A stretch of DNA of 64,000 bases, taken from positions 310,001 through 374,000 of the forward strand of contig JAWPHD010000288.1 of the NCBI GenBank assembly GCA_037043455.1, written 5' to 3'. The stretch is from Cyrtodaria siliqua. Lineage: Eukaryota > Mollusca > Bivalvia > Adapedonta > Hiatellidae. A program made the translations under genes and the position numbers. Shown piece by piece: positions 1 to 11,960 of this stretch. How positions within the stretch are numbered: position 1 is the stretch's first letter; every line of letters begins with the position of its first letter. A model generated the notes under the pieces. The model was not told where the DNA came from. It searched no databases and saw only the letters and a program-made list of their open reading frames with translations.

Positions 1-482
1 TTACACATTAAGACTATGTACATGATGTAAATGATGCTAATCTATCTATAAAATATGTACTAAGAATGAGTATTGTAAGATATGACAAAATAAACAAAGC
101 ACTATTGCGCATTAGTTAGAACAAAATTAAAAAATCGTTTATCCCCTTTGATCAGATCAAAAAGAATCTGATTAGCATCGTTTTCATAGAAGAAAATAAA
201 ACATAATCACGATATGATAAAAACAAATTGACATTATTTACATATATAAAATTGACATTGTTTGGCATATTTAAGAAGGAAAAAGACTAGCGATACAAAA
301 AGCTAGATCGACGTAGAACAATTAAGTAGCATGATTTGACACATACACGAATTAAGTCTGCATTTGTGAATAAATATACTAATTTTTGTTCATCTGTAGA
401 GTTATTAAAATAGAAATTTAGGCTTATTGCTTTATCATGTAAATTAGCTCTGATATCATTAAATAAAGGACAGGTTATCATA

Positions 483-717
483 ACATGGAACTCATCACCT
501 TTACCTTAGCCTCGGTCGGATGGGGACGTAAACCGGGCGGTCCCGTGTATCGGTCTATCCTCCGAGCACGTTAAAGAACCATAGGAATCTATTCGATAAT
601 AAGAGTAGGGCAGGTTCCCGGATTCCTATGTATCCTTCCCCTCTCTCTGGGGCGGCTCTAAATAACCTATACTGTGTTGATGAGCCGTTAAACAACATTC
701 AATTCAATTCAATTCAT
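483..717 (+). mobile_element. SINE-like element with CAATT-type tail
   Basis: A compact GC-richer block ends in three copies of ATTCA/CAATT at about 697-716, a typical short-repeat SINE tail. The body carries a CGGTCGGATGGGGACG stretch that I associate with bivalve tRNA-derived SINE bodies. No clear A box or B box is visible upstream, so the tRNA head is probably lost. Orientation is set by the tail. Family name not assigned. Confidence 0.6.
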
Positions 718-769
718 CTTCCATCTGAACATTACAAAATGGATAAACTCTTTCACTAATCTGAAGTCT

Positions 770-1020
770 TTCATATCTTCCAGTCTCTAATAATACAGAT
801 TCGAACAGAGCAGGGATACATTTTACAGCCGCTACACTGCACTAACCGAACTCTGTTCATGAGGGGTAATACAAGATGTAACACATATCAAGCACACTAG
901 CACCGGATCTAACAGTATTATTTATAAGGCCGTAATAATAGGCTTAATGATCTATCTAAAGAGACCATTGGTAATAAGACTACTGACTTGTAGTCGCGGT
1001 GACATGTTATAGTCGCCACA
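770..1020 (-). repeat. Dispersed structured module A (decayed copy)
   Basis: This shares TCTGTTCATGAG and CACTAGCACCGG with the better copies at 13.9-14.2, 45.6-46.2 and 53.1-53.3 kb. The second stem is degraded here. The module recurs near Penelope-like fragments, so it may be a terminal or untranslated part of a retroelement; that link is inference. Confidence 0.55.
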
Positions 1021-1189
1021 GACGTATTGATAAATTGTAACAGTGATTGAATAGTGTAAATATATATGATGGAAATAGTTTCAGCAAACGGACACTGTCA
1101 ATACTTTTACAACAAATAATGGATGAATATTAACGTAATGTGCTTATTAATGCTTTTTAAAAATATTAGTACTATTTTTACGATGTCCA

Positions 1190-1265
1190 TGTCGTGACCC
1201 TCTCGGGGAGCGAACATACGACGCTCTTCAGTTACGTTACCGCCACGCTAAGAGCTGTCGTCACA
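1190..1265 (-). repeat. tRNA-like SINE head
   Basis: On the minus strand the order is TTAGCGTGGCGG (A-box-like), then about 25 bases, then GTTCGCTCC (B-box-like), followed by CCGAGAGGGTCAC. The spacing fits an internal Pol III promoter. It is not a good tRNA cloverleaf, and no tail is seen, so I read it as a truncated tRNA-derived SINE. Confidence 0.45.
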
Positions 1266-1339
1266 TAAAATAAAAAACTCAAAATTTAATACGGTGCTGA
1301 AATATGCGGGAGTCGTACTTCTAGTTAACTATTGCATAT

Positions 1340-1464
1340 ATTACGTGGTCCGAGTTTTAACTTTCATACCCCATCCTACCCCTTCTCCAAGAATCGAAAA
1401 CGGGGTTGGCTGCTAATATAAGCTTTCCCATCGCTCAATGGTATTAAGGCAGGACCACATAATG
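1340..1464. mobile_element. MITE, CATTACGTGGTCC family, short copy
   Basis: Terminal inverted repeats ATTACGTGGTCC (1340-1351) and GGACCACATAAT (about 1452-1463) enclose 100 bases. The interior holds CCCTTCTCCAAGAA and AACGGGGTTGGCTG, which recur in the two longer copies at 4.3 and 19.9 kb. It is an internal-deletion derivative about half their length. No coding capacity. Confidence 0.75.
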
Positions 1465-1691
1465 TGACTCATATTTATATCATGTCATTTATATTTACTC
1501 ATAATCATACTTTATTTGCGCGTTGAAAACAAGTTGGTAGGTATACTCTTGAATGTGTATTTTGCTTTTAAATATAATATAACGACAAACTTCAGTATAT
1601 TTTACTAGTGGAAAGGCTCATATCATACATTAGACCATAATTCGGTCTTCATATAATTGAGAGTTACAGCCCTTTGTAATATTATAACTCA

Positions 1692-1925
1692 AACAAGAGG
1701 TCCAAGAGGGCCTATATCGCTCTACTGGCTACAACTCCAACACATATCATTCAACCAGAACATGACAATATGCGCAACTGGGCTTGGTACTGATCATTCC
1801 TGCCAAGTTTCACTAAAATCCAGCCAGGAGTTCAGGAGAACTATCCTGTACAAAAGCCTTTAAAGGGCCATAACTCTGCCAAAAACCACTCAACCGGAAC
1901 ACGGCGGTTTAACCAGTGTATGTGT
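1692..1925 (+). repeat. Left end and core of a dispersed ACAAGAGG element
   Basis: It starts ACAAGAGG, then a GGTCC/GGGCC hairpin, then TATCGCTCTACT. The same signature is found reversed at 42.06-42.10 and 50.28-50.32 kb. Further in is GGCCATAACTCTG, the complement of the CAGAGTTATGGCC-type motif in the 160-bp arrays. It is a truncated member of those elements. Confidence 0.6.
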
Positions 1926-2184
1926 CATATGACCCAAAAACTTAGGTATATTTTGTATTTAAAGACAAGTGGTATACTTGATATATGTGATTAAATGAAG
2001 GCCGGAACGCAAACGTTTTTCCGTTCAATGTAAGCACACAGAATAAAGCTAGTTGGCCACATACGGCCTATAGTTCCAGACGTGAACCACGCACTTCCTG
2101 TATGCTAGCGGAAAGGCGCACCTGCGCAAATGAAGTTTGCGTCAACCATCTGCATTGGCTCCCGTCAAAAAATGAGGGGAAAAA

Positions 2185-2265
2185 GTCCTATACAAAAACA
2201 CCACAGCACCCAAACACAATGGCACCGTAGGTCGGCACTTAACCATACAATACATCAAATGAGAG
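2185..2265 (-). repeat. Fragment of Penelope-associated module P
   Basis: CAATGGCACCGTAGGT (about 2217-2232) followed by CGGCACTTAACC is also found, with small changes, at 44.27 and 54.95 kb. There it borders Penelope-like coding fragments. Only about 80 bp remain here. Confidence 0.5.
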
Positions 2266-2391
2266 CTATTCATTACTAAATATGAATAGATGAAGTCAAA
2301 TTAAAATATATAAATATAAATTTAAAATGGCTGAATCATATCACTAGTATGGGGCTTAATACGTATCAGATATAAATTCGTGCGGAGGAGA

Positions 2392-2722
2392 TTATAAGAA
2401 TCTTTCATGGGTATCCGGTGAAGATAGGGATTTCCAACCCGAGCTATAAGTGTTTTTATCGGAACCGAGGCCCAGTCGAGGTTCCGATTAAAACACTTAT
2501 ACCGAGGGTTGGAATTCCCTATTTGAACCGAATACCCATGATAGATTTCTTTTCTTGCATATCAGAGACATGTTGTGCGTTGACACCGCCAGCTACTAAC
2601 GTTTTCTATGTTTTCCTGCATACCGGATGTTGGTTCGCACGTGACTTTTATCTTTACCCATAAAGATAAGACTTTCCATCCCCCATGTAAAACGTGGAAA
2701 GCCTTATCCGGTATGCAAGACT
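2392..2722. mobile_element. Double-hairpin foldback element F, copy 1
   Basis: The first 165 bp form a long hairpin: GGGTATCCGGTGAAGATAGG on the left is answered by a decayed inverted copy ending at about 2545, with CCGAGGCCCAGTCGAGG at the loop. A tail of about 170 bp follows, with a second inverted pair (CTGCATACCGGAT against CCGGTATGCAAG at the end). Near-identical units lie at 51.06-51.6 kb and a decayed one at 13.66-13.87 kb. Non-coding; the mobilising enzyme is unknown. Confidence 0.75.
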
Positions 2723-3679
2723 ATTTAAGTAGTCGATAGTTTAAGGAGCCTTTTATCGCTTCGTTTTCGTCATCGAAATACAATACATAAACGCTTTCAG
2801 TAATTATATATTGCTTTTATTCAAGTCTCTCATTAGGTTTTATACCAAGGAAAGGAAGATAAAATATTGATATTTTTTTCTGTTTGGCATTTGCTCAAGT
2901 TATGTGTTCACAGTTTGAAAATGAAATAATTGTGTAACACAAGTCGCTTCAATATGCTTGCAGTTGATCGATCACATTATGGTGACAATTGTGAAAACGG
3001 AAGTTGCGATCAATCTTCTGTTCGAATCCTTTTAAGCTTATTGTGATGCTGTTGAAATTTCATAGAGAATGTGAACATGACTTTTCAGCGTTTATGAGCT
3101 CTGCTTTATCAAGTTTTTAAGCTCTGTTCACTTTTATCGCCTAACACTGGCTCCCTTTATCAATAAGCATTGCAATTTTATCTCTTACTCTCGTGTTCAC
3201 TTAAGTGTTCGCAAGAAATTTATATATATTTTTTCAGTTGTACCTACTCTTCTTACAGTATCCTGATCTTGCCGAAGAAACACTCACTTTCCCGACACAA
3301 CTGATTGATAACTCAATAAAAAATTAATATGAGATTGTCCTGTGTTATGCTGTATACACCATCCGCCAAATTATATTAAACGAGGGTGGACGGTACTGAA
3401 GCGTATTGCTTCTTTAGGAAAAAGGCTCAAAATTGCTCGTATCTTTGACAATGTTGCCCGAAGATTGAATTCATGTCTGGCACATGAATAATAGTGAAAC
3501 CTAATCAGAGGATAACCATCGGTAATCGGTCAATTACATGACAAACGGGCGGAGAAAAGTCAATGTAAAATCGTTCGTAATTTGTATAATTGGTTTTCGA
3601 ATTAGCTTTTGTATTTCTGAACATCATGAATAAGTAACCTATACCACAATGGACTATTGACAAATACTGCTGCGAGGAT
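2723..3679. other. No recognised feature
   Basis: AT-rich DNA with no open frame of note and no repeat I could match elsewhere in the window. Confidence 0.5.
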
Positions 3680-3905
3680 TTTGAATTGAATTGGATTTTA
3701 TAGTCTCACCAACAGCTAAGGTCATATGGCGACTTTCCAGCTTCCACTGGTGGAGGAAGACCCCAGGTGCCCCTCCGGACAATTTTCGTGCACGGCCGGG
3801 CACCTGGGTAGAACCACCGACGTTCCTCAAGTCAGCTGGATAGCTTTCTCACATAAAGATTCCTAGGCCCCTGAGGGATCGAACCTACAGCGGTGAGGGG
3901 ATTTA
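3680..3905 (-). mobile_element. SINE (minus strand), CAATT tail
   Basis: It reads TTGAATTGAATTGG at the low-coordinate side, i.e. a CAATT tail on the minus strand. The body includes CCCCAGGTGC and TGGGTAGAACCACCGACGTTCC, and it ends at a degraded B box (GGATCGAACCTACAGCGG). The same body is at 29.76-30.06 kb. The A-box half of the tRNA head is missing. Confidence 0.7.
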
Positions 3906-4306
3906 AAGTTCTTATAGATGTATACGGCAAACAATGGCCTCTAGTAATAAAAAGGCAATAATATTAATCAGAGGTTACCTAAAACGTCCATATTAAAGCT
4001 AATAACGAAGTAACTATAAATAGCAAAACCTAAAAGTTGGAGATATTAACGCAGTTACTAGTAGCAAAACATAGAAGCAGGGGCTAATAAGGAAATAACT
4101 GTAAGTAGAAAAACATAGACGTTCTGAAATTTAAAGTAGTCCTACTCAAATGTCATATATTTAGAAATAATCATGACTTGTTTGTTTGCTTAAAGTAACG
4201 TTGTATTGTTCTACAAATCTTCTTTGATTTGAATCTTAATTATTCAGTAGGATTTAGGTTCCTACCAAATAAGGCGTTGCCCTATATTCGATTAAATTGT
4301 ACGTTT

Positions 4307-4585
4307 CATTACGTGGTCCCGCATTAATTCCATTAAGCGATGGGAAAACTTATATTAGTAGGATTTTATAACGGATATTTCAAAACTAAAACATTTTTAA
4401 AAAAAAAAATACTGAAAAAATGTGATAATCTGTTTAACATTACCTAAAAATTGTTTTAATTTTACAATATGCAAACATTTTATGAAGAAATTATGATTTA
4501 ATTTCATACCCCAGCCGACCTCGTTTTCGCTTCTTGGAGAAGGGGTTGGATGAGATAGGACAGTTAATACTCGGACCACGTAATG
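4307..4585. mobile_element. MITE, CATTACGTGGTCC family, long copy
   Basis: Perfect 13-bp terminal inverted repeats CATTACGTGGTCC (4307-4319) and GGACCACGTAATG (4573-4585). Its interior is inverted relative to the copies at 1.34 and 19.9 kb and shares the GAAGCGAAAACG and GGGGTTGG stretches on one strand or the other. The 60-codon open frame inside is incidental. Confidence 0.8.
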
Positions 4586-4660
4586 TATGGTTTTACTTCA
4601 GTTATGCAGCTTTCAATATATATAGTTAAATATTAGCTCGGGTAACACGGTAACGAATGG

Positions 4661-5073
4661 AATTGAATTGAGTTTTAAGGCACACATGAAAGGTTATATG
4701 GCGCCTAACAGGCATGAACATGCCAGGCTCATCCTCCATGTACATCGAGATAAAATACGGAAAATTGGCCTAGAACCTTCTCACCCTGAAATGCAGAGTT
4801 GCTGCAAATTCTATCATAGAAACTCCATTTACGCTGGAGCCACGTTTATTGTTTTTCTACCACTGCTCTTTTGATGTGAGCGAGATGGCACCTGAAACAA
4901 TGCAGGGATCATGATGAAGACCTTTAATGAACATGAACAAAAAATGATAAAGTGAACATGAATTTGGGGGGAATTCTACCCCTCTGCCTACCCCTCCATA
5001 GGGATCTGCAGTGGCCCTATTCTTTGCCCCGTGACCTAACGTGGCCCCCGGGAACGAGACACGTGGTAATATT
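4661..5073 (-). mobile_element. SINE-like element (minus strand), copy 1 of a pair
   Basis: GGAATTGAATTGAG at the low end is the tail. The body contains GGTTATATGGCGCC, AACAGGCATGAACATGCC and CTACCCCTCTGCC, all found again at 24.11-24.40 kb. This copy carries about 100 extra bases relative to the other. The tRNA-type head is not clear. Confidence 0.65.
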
Positions 5074-5289
5074 AAATATGTTCGATAGTCTTGTAGTTTA
5101 AAATTAAATTTAACTTTTCATAAATGTATGTATCAGTATTTAAATTAAAGTTTTATACTATAATACACTTGTTTTAATTAGTAAGTGTTACCATAATATG
5201 CATTAGCGAAGTGAGACATATGACATGTGTAGACACAGTTCACGTTTATTTCATTGAAATGTTCTCATAATAATGTTAATAAAACTTTT

Positions 5290-5740
5290 TATTTTATGCT
5301 TAGCAGTGAAATAGTGGATATTAGCAATGAAATAAAAGTGGTATTTCATACGTGTGAAATATAGAGTTTTATTCTTTCACTGCCGGAACTATCAATATCA
5401 AAAACATTTTTTTTTATTTTAGAAAATAACTTTAATATATATCATTGGACTGTAAATGGTATAACTAAGAAAATGAGCTATATCGTCTTTAAAAGTATTT
5501 CAGAATTGTTGTCATTTACAGTGAAAAATGTCAATTGGTCATCTTTCTTTCGAAAGTTGCTATAAAAGTTATATCATGGGATTAGAAATAACTTCAACTA
5601 AGAAAATGAGTCATAGATTATTGAAATCGGTTAAGTAGTTTAGAAGTTACGGGGAATTAAAAACAGCCATTTTATCATACTAAGCCAATGACGTCGTTAA
5701 ATTTTCTAGACGAAAACTATTGAGTAGTCTAATTAAAGCA
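5290..5740 (-). repeat. Dispersed repeat, inverted copy of 11.59-11.96 kb
   Basis: AACTAAGAAAATGAGTCATA and the flanking CGATTTCAATAATC-type sequence here are the reverse complement of ACTCATTTTCTTAGTT and neighbours at about 11.66 kb. Both copies are next to a foldback segment. It is likely a decayed DNA transposon; no transposase frame is left. Confidence 0.5.
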
Positions 5741-5830
5741 GGGTCCCAATGATCAGTACATGAAAAATGCTTATTAATAAATGCAGACAATTCTCAATTT
5801 TTTGCGTCTGTGTGATCAAGATCGATTCAG

Positions 5831-5935
5831 GACGTTTCGGCACCAAATCATTTCGACACCTATGCACCTACACGTTTCGGCATCATACCATTTCGGCATC
5901 TATTTTAATTTTTACCCTAGACGTTTCGGCACCCA
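5831..5935 (+). repeat. Short motif cluster, ACGTTTCGGCACC
   Basis: Five variants of TTTCGGCAYC or TTTCGACACC occur in about 105 bp (5832, 5861, 5873, 5891, 5922). Spacing is irregular, about 12-31 bp. Degenerate short tandem repeat, no function inferred. Confidence 0.6.
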
Positions 5936-6147
5936 TTTACATTTGAGTATTATAATGAAGTAAAGAAGTTAAGAAATTAAATATTTTCTATAAGATCACT
6001 TGTAATTCATTTAAAATGCAAAGTTGATTGCCTTAACGGCAACTTCGAAGCGGTTTTGAGACTGAATACAACTAAAACATGAACACAAATAGGGCCCATA
6101 TGATAATCACTTGTAAAATGTAAGTAAATATTATATTGTATTGTATT

Positions 6148-6222
6148 GTAGCATGGTCACTGAAATTCCCTTTGTAATAGCTCAGGCGTAAATCGTTTAA
6201 TTCAAAATACTCGAAAAGTTTC
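6148..6222 (+). repeat. Dispersed repeat pair with 22.29-22.35 kb
   Basis: GTAGCATGGTCACTGAAATT continues with CTTTGTAATAGCTCAG and AAATCGTTTAATTCAAAATA. The copy at 22.29 kb shows the same order with substitutions. Too short to classify. Confidence 0.55.
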
Positions 6223-6488
6223 CCTTTAACATGTATAATAATGTATACCTAAGACCAAATAAAAACTTATATGTATTCATACAGTATCTTTTAATTCTTC
6301 ACTTTACCTTCCTGTCATCTCCATATCGACGACTACAGGTATGTGACTTGAACAAAGCCTCCACAAACTAACCCATTATTCAAAAATTGTCTACATATAA
6401 CGCATGCGTTATACTTTTCTTGTTCTGCATACTGCAGTACACTTTGATTATAAAGCATAAAATAAAAAGTGTTTTTTTTTGTTTTGTC

Positions 6489-6615
6489 GTGAATAACAGA
6501 TTTTATTTCATCTCGAACATGTCAAAGTGATCAGACCAGTATTTTCACTCATCCTTCGCATTCGTGAAAATATAAACTTTTCACACTTCTCGGTGAAATG
6601 AAATCTGTTATTCAC
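6489..6615. mobile_element. Foldback element (127 bp)
   Basis: GTGAATAACAGATTTTATTT at the left end is mirrored by AAATGAAATCTGTTATTCAC at the right end. A second inner inverted pair (TTTTCAC / GTGAAAA) surrounds the centre. A small non-coding foldback MITE. Confidence 0.65.
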
Positions 6616-7300
6616 TCCAAAACCACATATATCCTCTATTTTTTCAATTCCAATACGACAGCCGCATAGTCATTAAGAGGATTTTTTTTGTCATTTTAAA
6701 TAATAAACTAAACCAGACTGATGAATGTATCACGTAGTGTAAATGCAATCGATAAGCGTTAACACGTGTTAATATATCTTGGTAATCGTCGTTATATGAT
6801 TGTTTTTTTATGCCAAAGAACTCAAAAACATAAGAAGACATTATATTACCGGCTATCTGAAATCTCATTTGACTAAAACGACGCAAAAACAATAACTACG
6901 TTAAGTACAAGTATCATTAAATGCCGTACCTAAGCGTCATATATTCAGCCCGTTTAGAAAGATTAAGTAAACATGGTTTCGCTTTCAAAAAAAGATCCCA
7001 AGGAATTTATATTTGGGCCATTATTTTATATATGGCGTTAGCTTGACGCCATACTCTAGGTTTGGGAATATAAGACATCCACTTATTCTTATGATGTACA
7101 GATTAACTGAAGCACGTGCCATTGAACATATATTTGATATTTGTTGACTAGGTTAAAGTTGAACCCTTATTGGCTAAACGGAGTGCAGGGACAATAAGCT
7201 CTTCTAAGTCTAAGTTACAAAATCAATATTTCATAAACGATCTGTCGTCGAGATGCAATTAACATAATGAATAAAAAAGCAATACGTTTCCCTAGCCAAG
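6616..7300. other. No recognised feature
   Basis: AT-rich DNA; an 82-codon minus-strand frame at 6644-6892 has no recognisable domain and composition typical of chance frames. Confidence 0.5.
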
Positions 7301-8447
7301 TTCGCACATATTATTTAGAGCAGGTGATAGTCAGTGACTGAACATCCCACCAACGGAATCCACACATACTATTTAGAGCAGGGGATAGTCGTTACTTGAA
7401 CATCACAGAGACAGAGTCCACACATACTATTTAGAGCAGGGGATAGTCGTTACTTGATTATCACAGAGACGAGTCCACACATACTATTTAGAGCAGGGGA
7501 TAATCTTTACCTTAACATCACAGAGACAGAGTCCACACATACTATTTAGAGCAGGGGATAATCTTTACCTGAACATCACAGAGACGGAGTCCACACATAC
7601 AATTTAGAGCAGGGGATAATCTTTACCTGAACATCACAGAGACGGATTCCACACATACTATTTAGAGCAAGGGAAAGTCTTTACCTTAACATCACAGAGA
7701 CTGATCCACACATACTATTTAGAGCAGGGGATAGTCTTCACCTGAACATCACAGAGACAAAGTCCACACACACTATTTAGAGCAGGGGATAGTCTTCGCC
7801 TGAACATCACAGAGACAGAGTCCACGCACACTATTTAGAGCAGGGGATAGTCTTCACCTGAACATCACAGAGACAGAGTCCACACATACTATATAGAGCA
7901 GGCGATAGCCTTTACCTGAACATCACAGAGACTGATCCATACATATTATTCAGAACCGTGGATAATAGTTACATTAACATCACAGAGACGGAGTCCACAC
8001 ATACTATTTAGAGCAGGGGATAGTCTCTACCTGAACATCACAGAGACAGTCAATAAATACTATTTAGAGCAGCGGATATTCACATCTGATCATCCTAGAA
8101 GCGCAGGCCACGTATACTATTTAGAGCAGAGTATAGTCTTTACCTAAACATCACATTGACAGACTCCACGCATACTGTTTAGAGCAGAGGATAGTATTTA
8201 CCTTAACATCACATTGACCGACTCCACGCATACTGGTTAGAGCAGAGGATAGTATTTACCTAAACATCACATTGACAGACTCCACGCATACTGTTTAGAG
8301 CAGAGGATAGTCTTTACCTAGACATGACTTTAACAGAGTCCACGCATACTATTTAGAGCAGAGTATAGTCTTTACCTAATCATAGACAGAGTCCACACAT
8401 ACTAATTAGAGCAGTGGATTGTCACTACCTGGACATCCCAGAGACGT
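7301..8447 (+). repeat. 58-bp satellite array, about 20 units
   Basis: The unit holds CACACATACTATTTAGAGCA, then GGGGATAGTCTTTACCTGAA, then CATCACAGAGACAGAGTC. TTTAGAGCA or a close variant occurs roughly every 58-59 bp about twenty times. The central units are most alike; those from 7.92 kb onward drift (TCAGAACCG, GTTTAGAGCAGAGG). No coding meaning. Confidence 0.95.
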
Positions 8448-8470
8448 GTATCAGGCTATCACAGGCATAA

Positions 8471-8520
8471 GGATATAATGCCATTACATATCCTTGGATA
8501 TAATGTCATCATATATCCTT
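8471..8520 (+). repeat. Two-unit 25-bp repeat
   Basis: GGATATAATG-CCATTACATATCCTT is followed directly by GGATATAATG-TCATCATATATCCTT. Each unit is itself imperfectly palindromic. Confidence 0.8.
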
Positions 8521-9959
8521 GTCTGTTAGTTAACGGTTACGCAATTGTTTAGTTGATTCGGCGTAGAGGTTCAAAAACAAATTAATACATGCTTAACTCA
8601 TAACTTTAATGTCTCGAACTCCTTATTTAACAATTTAAAATCATCATTTCGCATGCCCGTTGTATTATAACTGGTATGGCCTCTTAGATATGGCTTGTTG
8701 TACATTATGATTTCTTATTTGATACACTGATGCTATATACTTTGCAGTAATGTTGTACTTTTATTTATTTTTTCATTTTTTTCATTTAGTAGTTATATGC
8801 ATCCACGGATAACGTTTTTTTCTATGTCTTGCACGAATTTATAAAAGCATTGTATTTAGGTCGAGTGGTTTAGACTTCTGATTGTTTCACCTCGCCATTA
8901 AAATCTTTAGACAGCTGTTTAAACATTCCGCTCAAGTGTTTCCGACCTCTACTGCCATAACGTCCAATTCATTTAGGGCTAATAAAACAGGAAAACAAAG
9001 GGATCGTGACTTTGTGTCATCAGGTTGATTTCACAAATACATCTTATAAATATGGCGATAATGCACTTTTGATGACTACAATTAAAGAATCAATAAAGGC
9101 GTTTACAGAAGCGAGTTTTGTGTCCATAAAAACATCGATACCATTATGACTTGTTATATGTAATTAAGATTGATTGATACAACTCTCGGTGTAAAAATAA
9201 ATCATTAGGATGTAGCCTTCGATAGCCGATAATGTATATACATTGTATTTAATTCTAGGAAAAATACGATGACAATGGTACGCTGATGTAAAAGAAACAA
9301 TATTATTTGTTATGGGAGCTTGTTTAGGTAAGTGTGGGTTTTATATCTGCAGGCATTATCGAAATGACGGCATCAGATAGTGTTTATATCAGACCAGACA
9401 GTGTATCAATGCATAATAGTAATTGCCTGACATCAGTATGGGTTAAGGTCAGAGATAACTACTGATTTTCCCATGGACTTACATTACAGCCTTTACGGTT
9501 ATCTTTATTTCTATATATATCTTAAACATACATGGCACTCCTTGCCTGAAACTCCCATTCAAATGTCATGTAATGACTACCCTTTTTAATAGGTATTGCA
9601 GTGATAACGTATACGCTTGGTCAGTCTACAATTTTATTTCCCGAAAAATGTCAACATTTTCCTGTCATAATATTTAAAAAGTTACTACAAAAATAAGTAT
9701 TAAAAATTCCATTATGAAGAACACATATTTATGTGTGAACTCTCCAGTTGTTTTATTTCAATCATTGTATTTTATCCATTCCGTGACTTTGTGAAACATT
9801 AGTCTCGGATTCCCTAGACATGTTTTTGACCAATCACAGCTTGATCTGTTTTGTGGACACGGACCGTGTCATCAAAACTGCAGTCACATCAACAGTATTA
9901 CGGCTCGACTCATCTCTCATTAGAACATTTTTCAGTAAAATAATACGTCACATCCGCCC
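8521..9959. other. No recognised feature
   Basis: AT-rich DNA without a notable frame, tRNA-like element or repeat matched in this window. Confidence 0.5.
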
Positions 9960-10265
9960 ATGGAGCTGACATTAACACATTAGTTTGTCTGAATCTTGCA
10001 TTTTTGGTTAAAAATAGCGTTATCACCCGGAATTCTGCGAAACACTAAGTAAAATATGTTTTAATTGTAAAGAAAAACATGGTTGGCTTTTAGTGTAAGA
10101 CATGAGAAATGTCACGTCCATTACTGAAGCACGCATTAGCTTGTATATAACTTGCAAATTTGGATGAAAATAACGTTATCTCGTTGATCTGTGTGAAAAC
10201 TGATTTGAAGTGAAAGGCATCAAATAACTATAACACCATTTTGTGCTAAACCTGATAACAATAAA
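9960..10265 (+). repeat. Degenerate direct repeat, two units of about 150 bp
   Basis: GTCACATCCGCCCATGGAGC ... TTGTCTGAATCTTGCATTTTTGG ... AATAGCGTTATC at 9.95-10.03 kb is echoed by GTCACGTCCATTACTGAAGC ... ACTTGCAAATTTGG ... AATAACGTTATC at 10.11-10.17 kb. Divergence is high. Confidence 0.45.
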
Positions 10266-10428
10266 CATTTACATTTTAAAGTGTCAAATATTGTTATAAT
10301 ATCATTCTCTATAAAAACATACATTCAGTATAATGATTCGCAAAATGAGAGGAGCACAACAATAGATAAATCTGAACTCCGATTATTCGTCATGAACACA
10401 TTAGTCCAATTATGGTTGTTTGAGGCAT

Positions 10429-10465
10429 AACACCATCTGATTATCTGTTAGATGGTGTTTTTTCT
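10429..10465. other. Small perfect hairpin followed by T-run
   Basis: AACACCATCT and AGATGGTGTT form a 10-bp stem with an 11-base loop, followed by more T residues. It resembles an intrinsic terminator, but in a nuclear genome it has no implied role. Confidence 0.6.
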
Positions 10466-11589
10466 GATTTTACATTCAGTAAAATATACTGTTATAAGTG
10501 TAATGCTTTCAAGTGTAAGCCATTTACTAAATATCAAATGACATGACTTAATTTCTAAAGTGTCAACATAAACCATTTACTAATCGCTTTATGCATACAA
10601 TAAAAGCAATAAATGTTGAAAATAAAGGTATGGGTTTATAGGTAAAGCGCACCCATTGCATCACAGGAAGTGTCCGCCTGGGATCAGTAAATAATTCTCA
10701 TTTATTTTTGTAAAAAAAGGCATTTCCACTAAATTAAAGTGCCATTTTGGTTTATATCACATTGTTGATATATTTGTTACATTTTTCAATCATTGTCATG
10801 TTAAAATTTTGATTTTTGAAATTGTTTTGGTTTTATGGAAATGAGTGTATAAATAAAATAGTTTGCCATCTCAGTGTGTATGATTTTAAACGGAGCATTC
10901 AGTCATGAGACAATTTTTTTCTTAGAATATATATAACCCCACTTTTCTGTGGATTTTTTGGCAGCATATGTGACATTTGTGATGAGAATGTAAGTTATTC
11001 ATTTTTAACTTGGGCCTAGATATGAATGACAACATGGCACTTACATTTTAATTCATCATGTTAATACACAACTCAATGCAAACATCAATGGGCGTGTTAC
11101 ACCTATATATCGATATATTTGCGTTGCATGACCTTAACACATACAATAACTACTTAAAATACCATGACTAATGTTTTTCAAAATATTAACAGTGATATTT
11201 ATGAAATAAATCATTAAAATTGTGACATATATTTTCATATTAACATGAATCGCTTTAGTTACATTCAAAATAACATTTCTTCAGAAAAGGCAAGGGTCAA
11301 GAAATTTTAAAATGTGTATCGTGTCCGAAAACAATACAGCTGCGAAATACGTAAACTCAATAGTAGGTATACAGGTTGAACAGGAAATGTAGCTAGACAT
11401 AATCCTATTGTATTATACCTCACATAAAACACCCATGCTAAATCCCCATAGACAACAATGTGTAATTTCTTACTATCTCACGCGAGGGTGGTAGTACAGG
11501 GTGATAGTAGATCGCAGGGTGATAGTAAACAATTATCGCATGCGCAGCTTTGATGCGCGTTGGAGTGCGTACTGTTTCGGTGACGTCAT
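10466..11589. other. No recognised feature
   Basis: AT-rich DNA. GGGTGATAGTAGATCGCAGG at about 11.50 kb is a short doubled GGGTGATAGTA motif; nothing else stands out. Confidence 0.45.
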
Positions 11590-11960
11590 CGGCTCAGTAT
11601 GGTGAAATGCTATTTTAATTTATCATAACTTCAAAAGTCCTTTACCGATTTTAATAAATTACCACTCATTTTCTTAGTTACGTTATTTACAAGTCAACAC
11701 TATAACTTTCATAGACATATTTTGAAAAAAAGTTTTTGAAATAAAAAAAATAAGAAAAAATTAACCTTATTTTGGCACGAGCGGATTTCGGTATAATAAA
11801 ATAAATATCACATTCATGAGAGTGTGATAGTAAGAATGTTCACCCTGAGGATATGATTATCGCCCGAGGCGAAGCATGAATGTGATATTTATATAATATT
11901 ACCTCATACACAGATTTCTCGGTGAAACTTCACATTATTTCTTACAACATCATTATTCTA
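11590..11960 (+). mobile_element. Dispersed repeat with terminal foldback
   Basis: The 5' part matches 5.29-5.74 kb in reverse. The 3' part folds: AAATATCACATTCATG (11803-11818) against CATGAATGTGATATTT (11875-11890), a perfect 16-bp stem with CGCCCGAGGCG in the loop region. Probably a non-autonomous DNA element. Confidence 0.55.

Noticed and set aside
7301..8447. CRISPR array
   Set aside because: Units abut without distinct spacers and the whole 58 bp is repeated; a eukaryotic satellite.
10429..10465. Bacterial-type terminator hairpin
   Set aside because: The window is animal nuclear DNA; same for the hairpin at 60842-60870.
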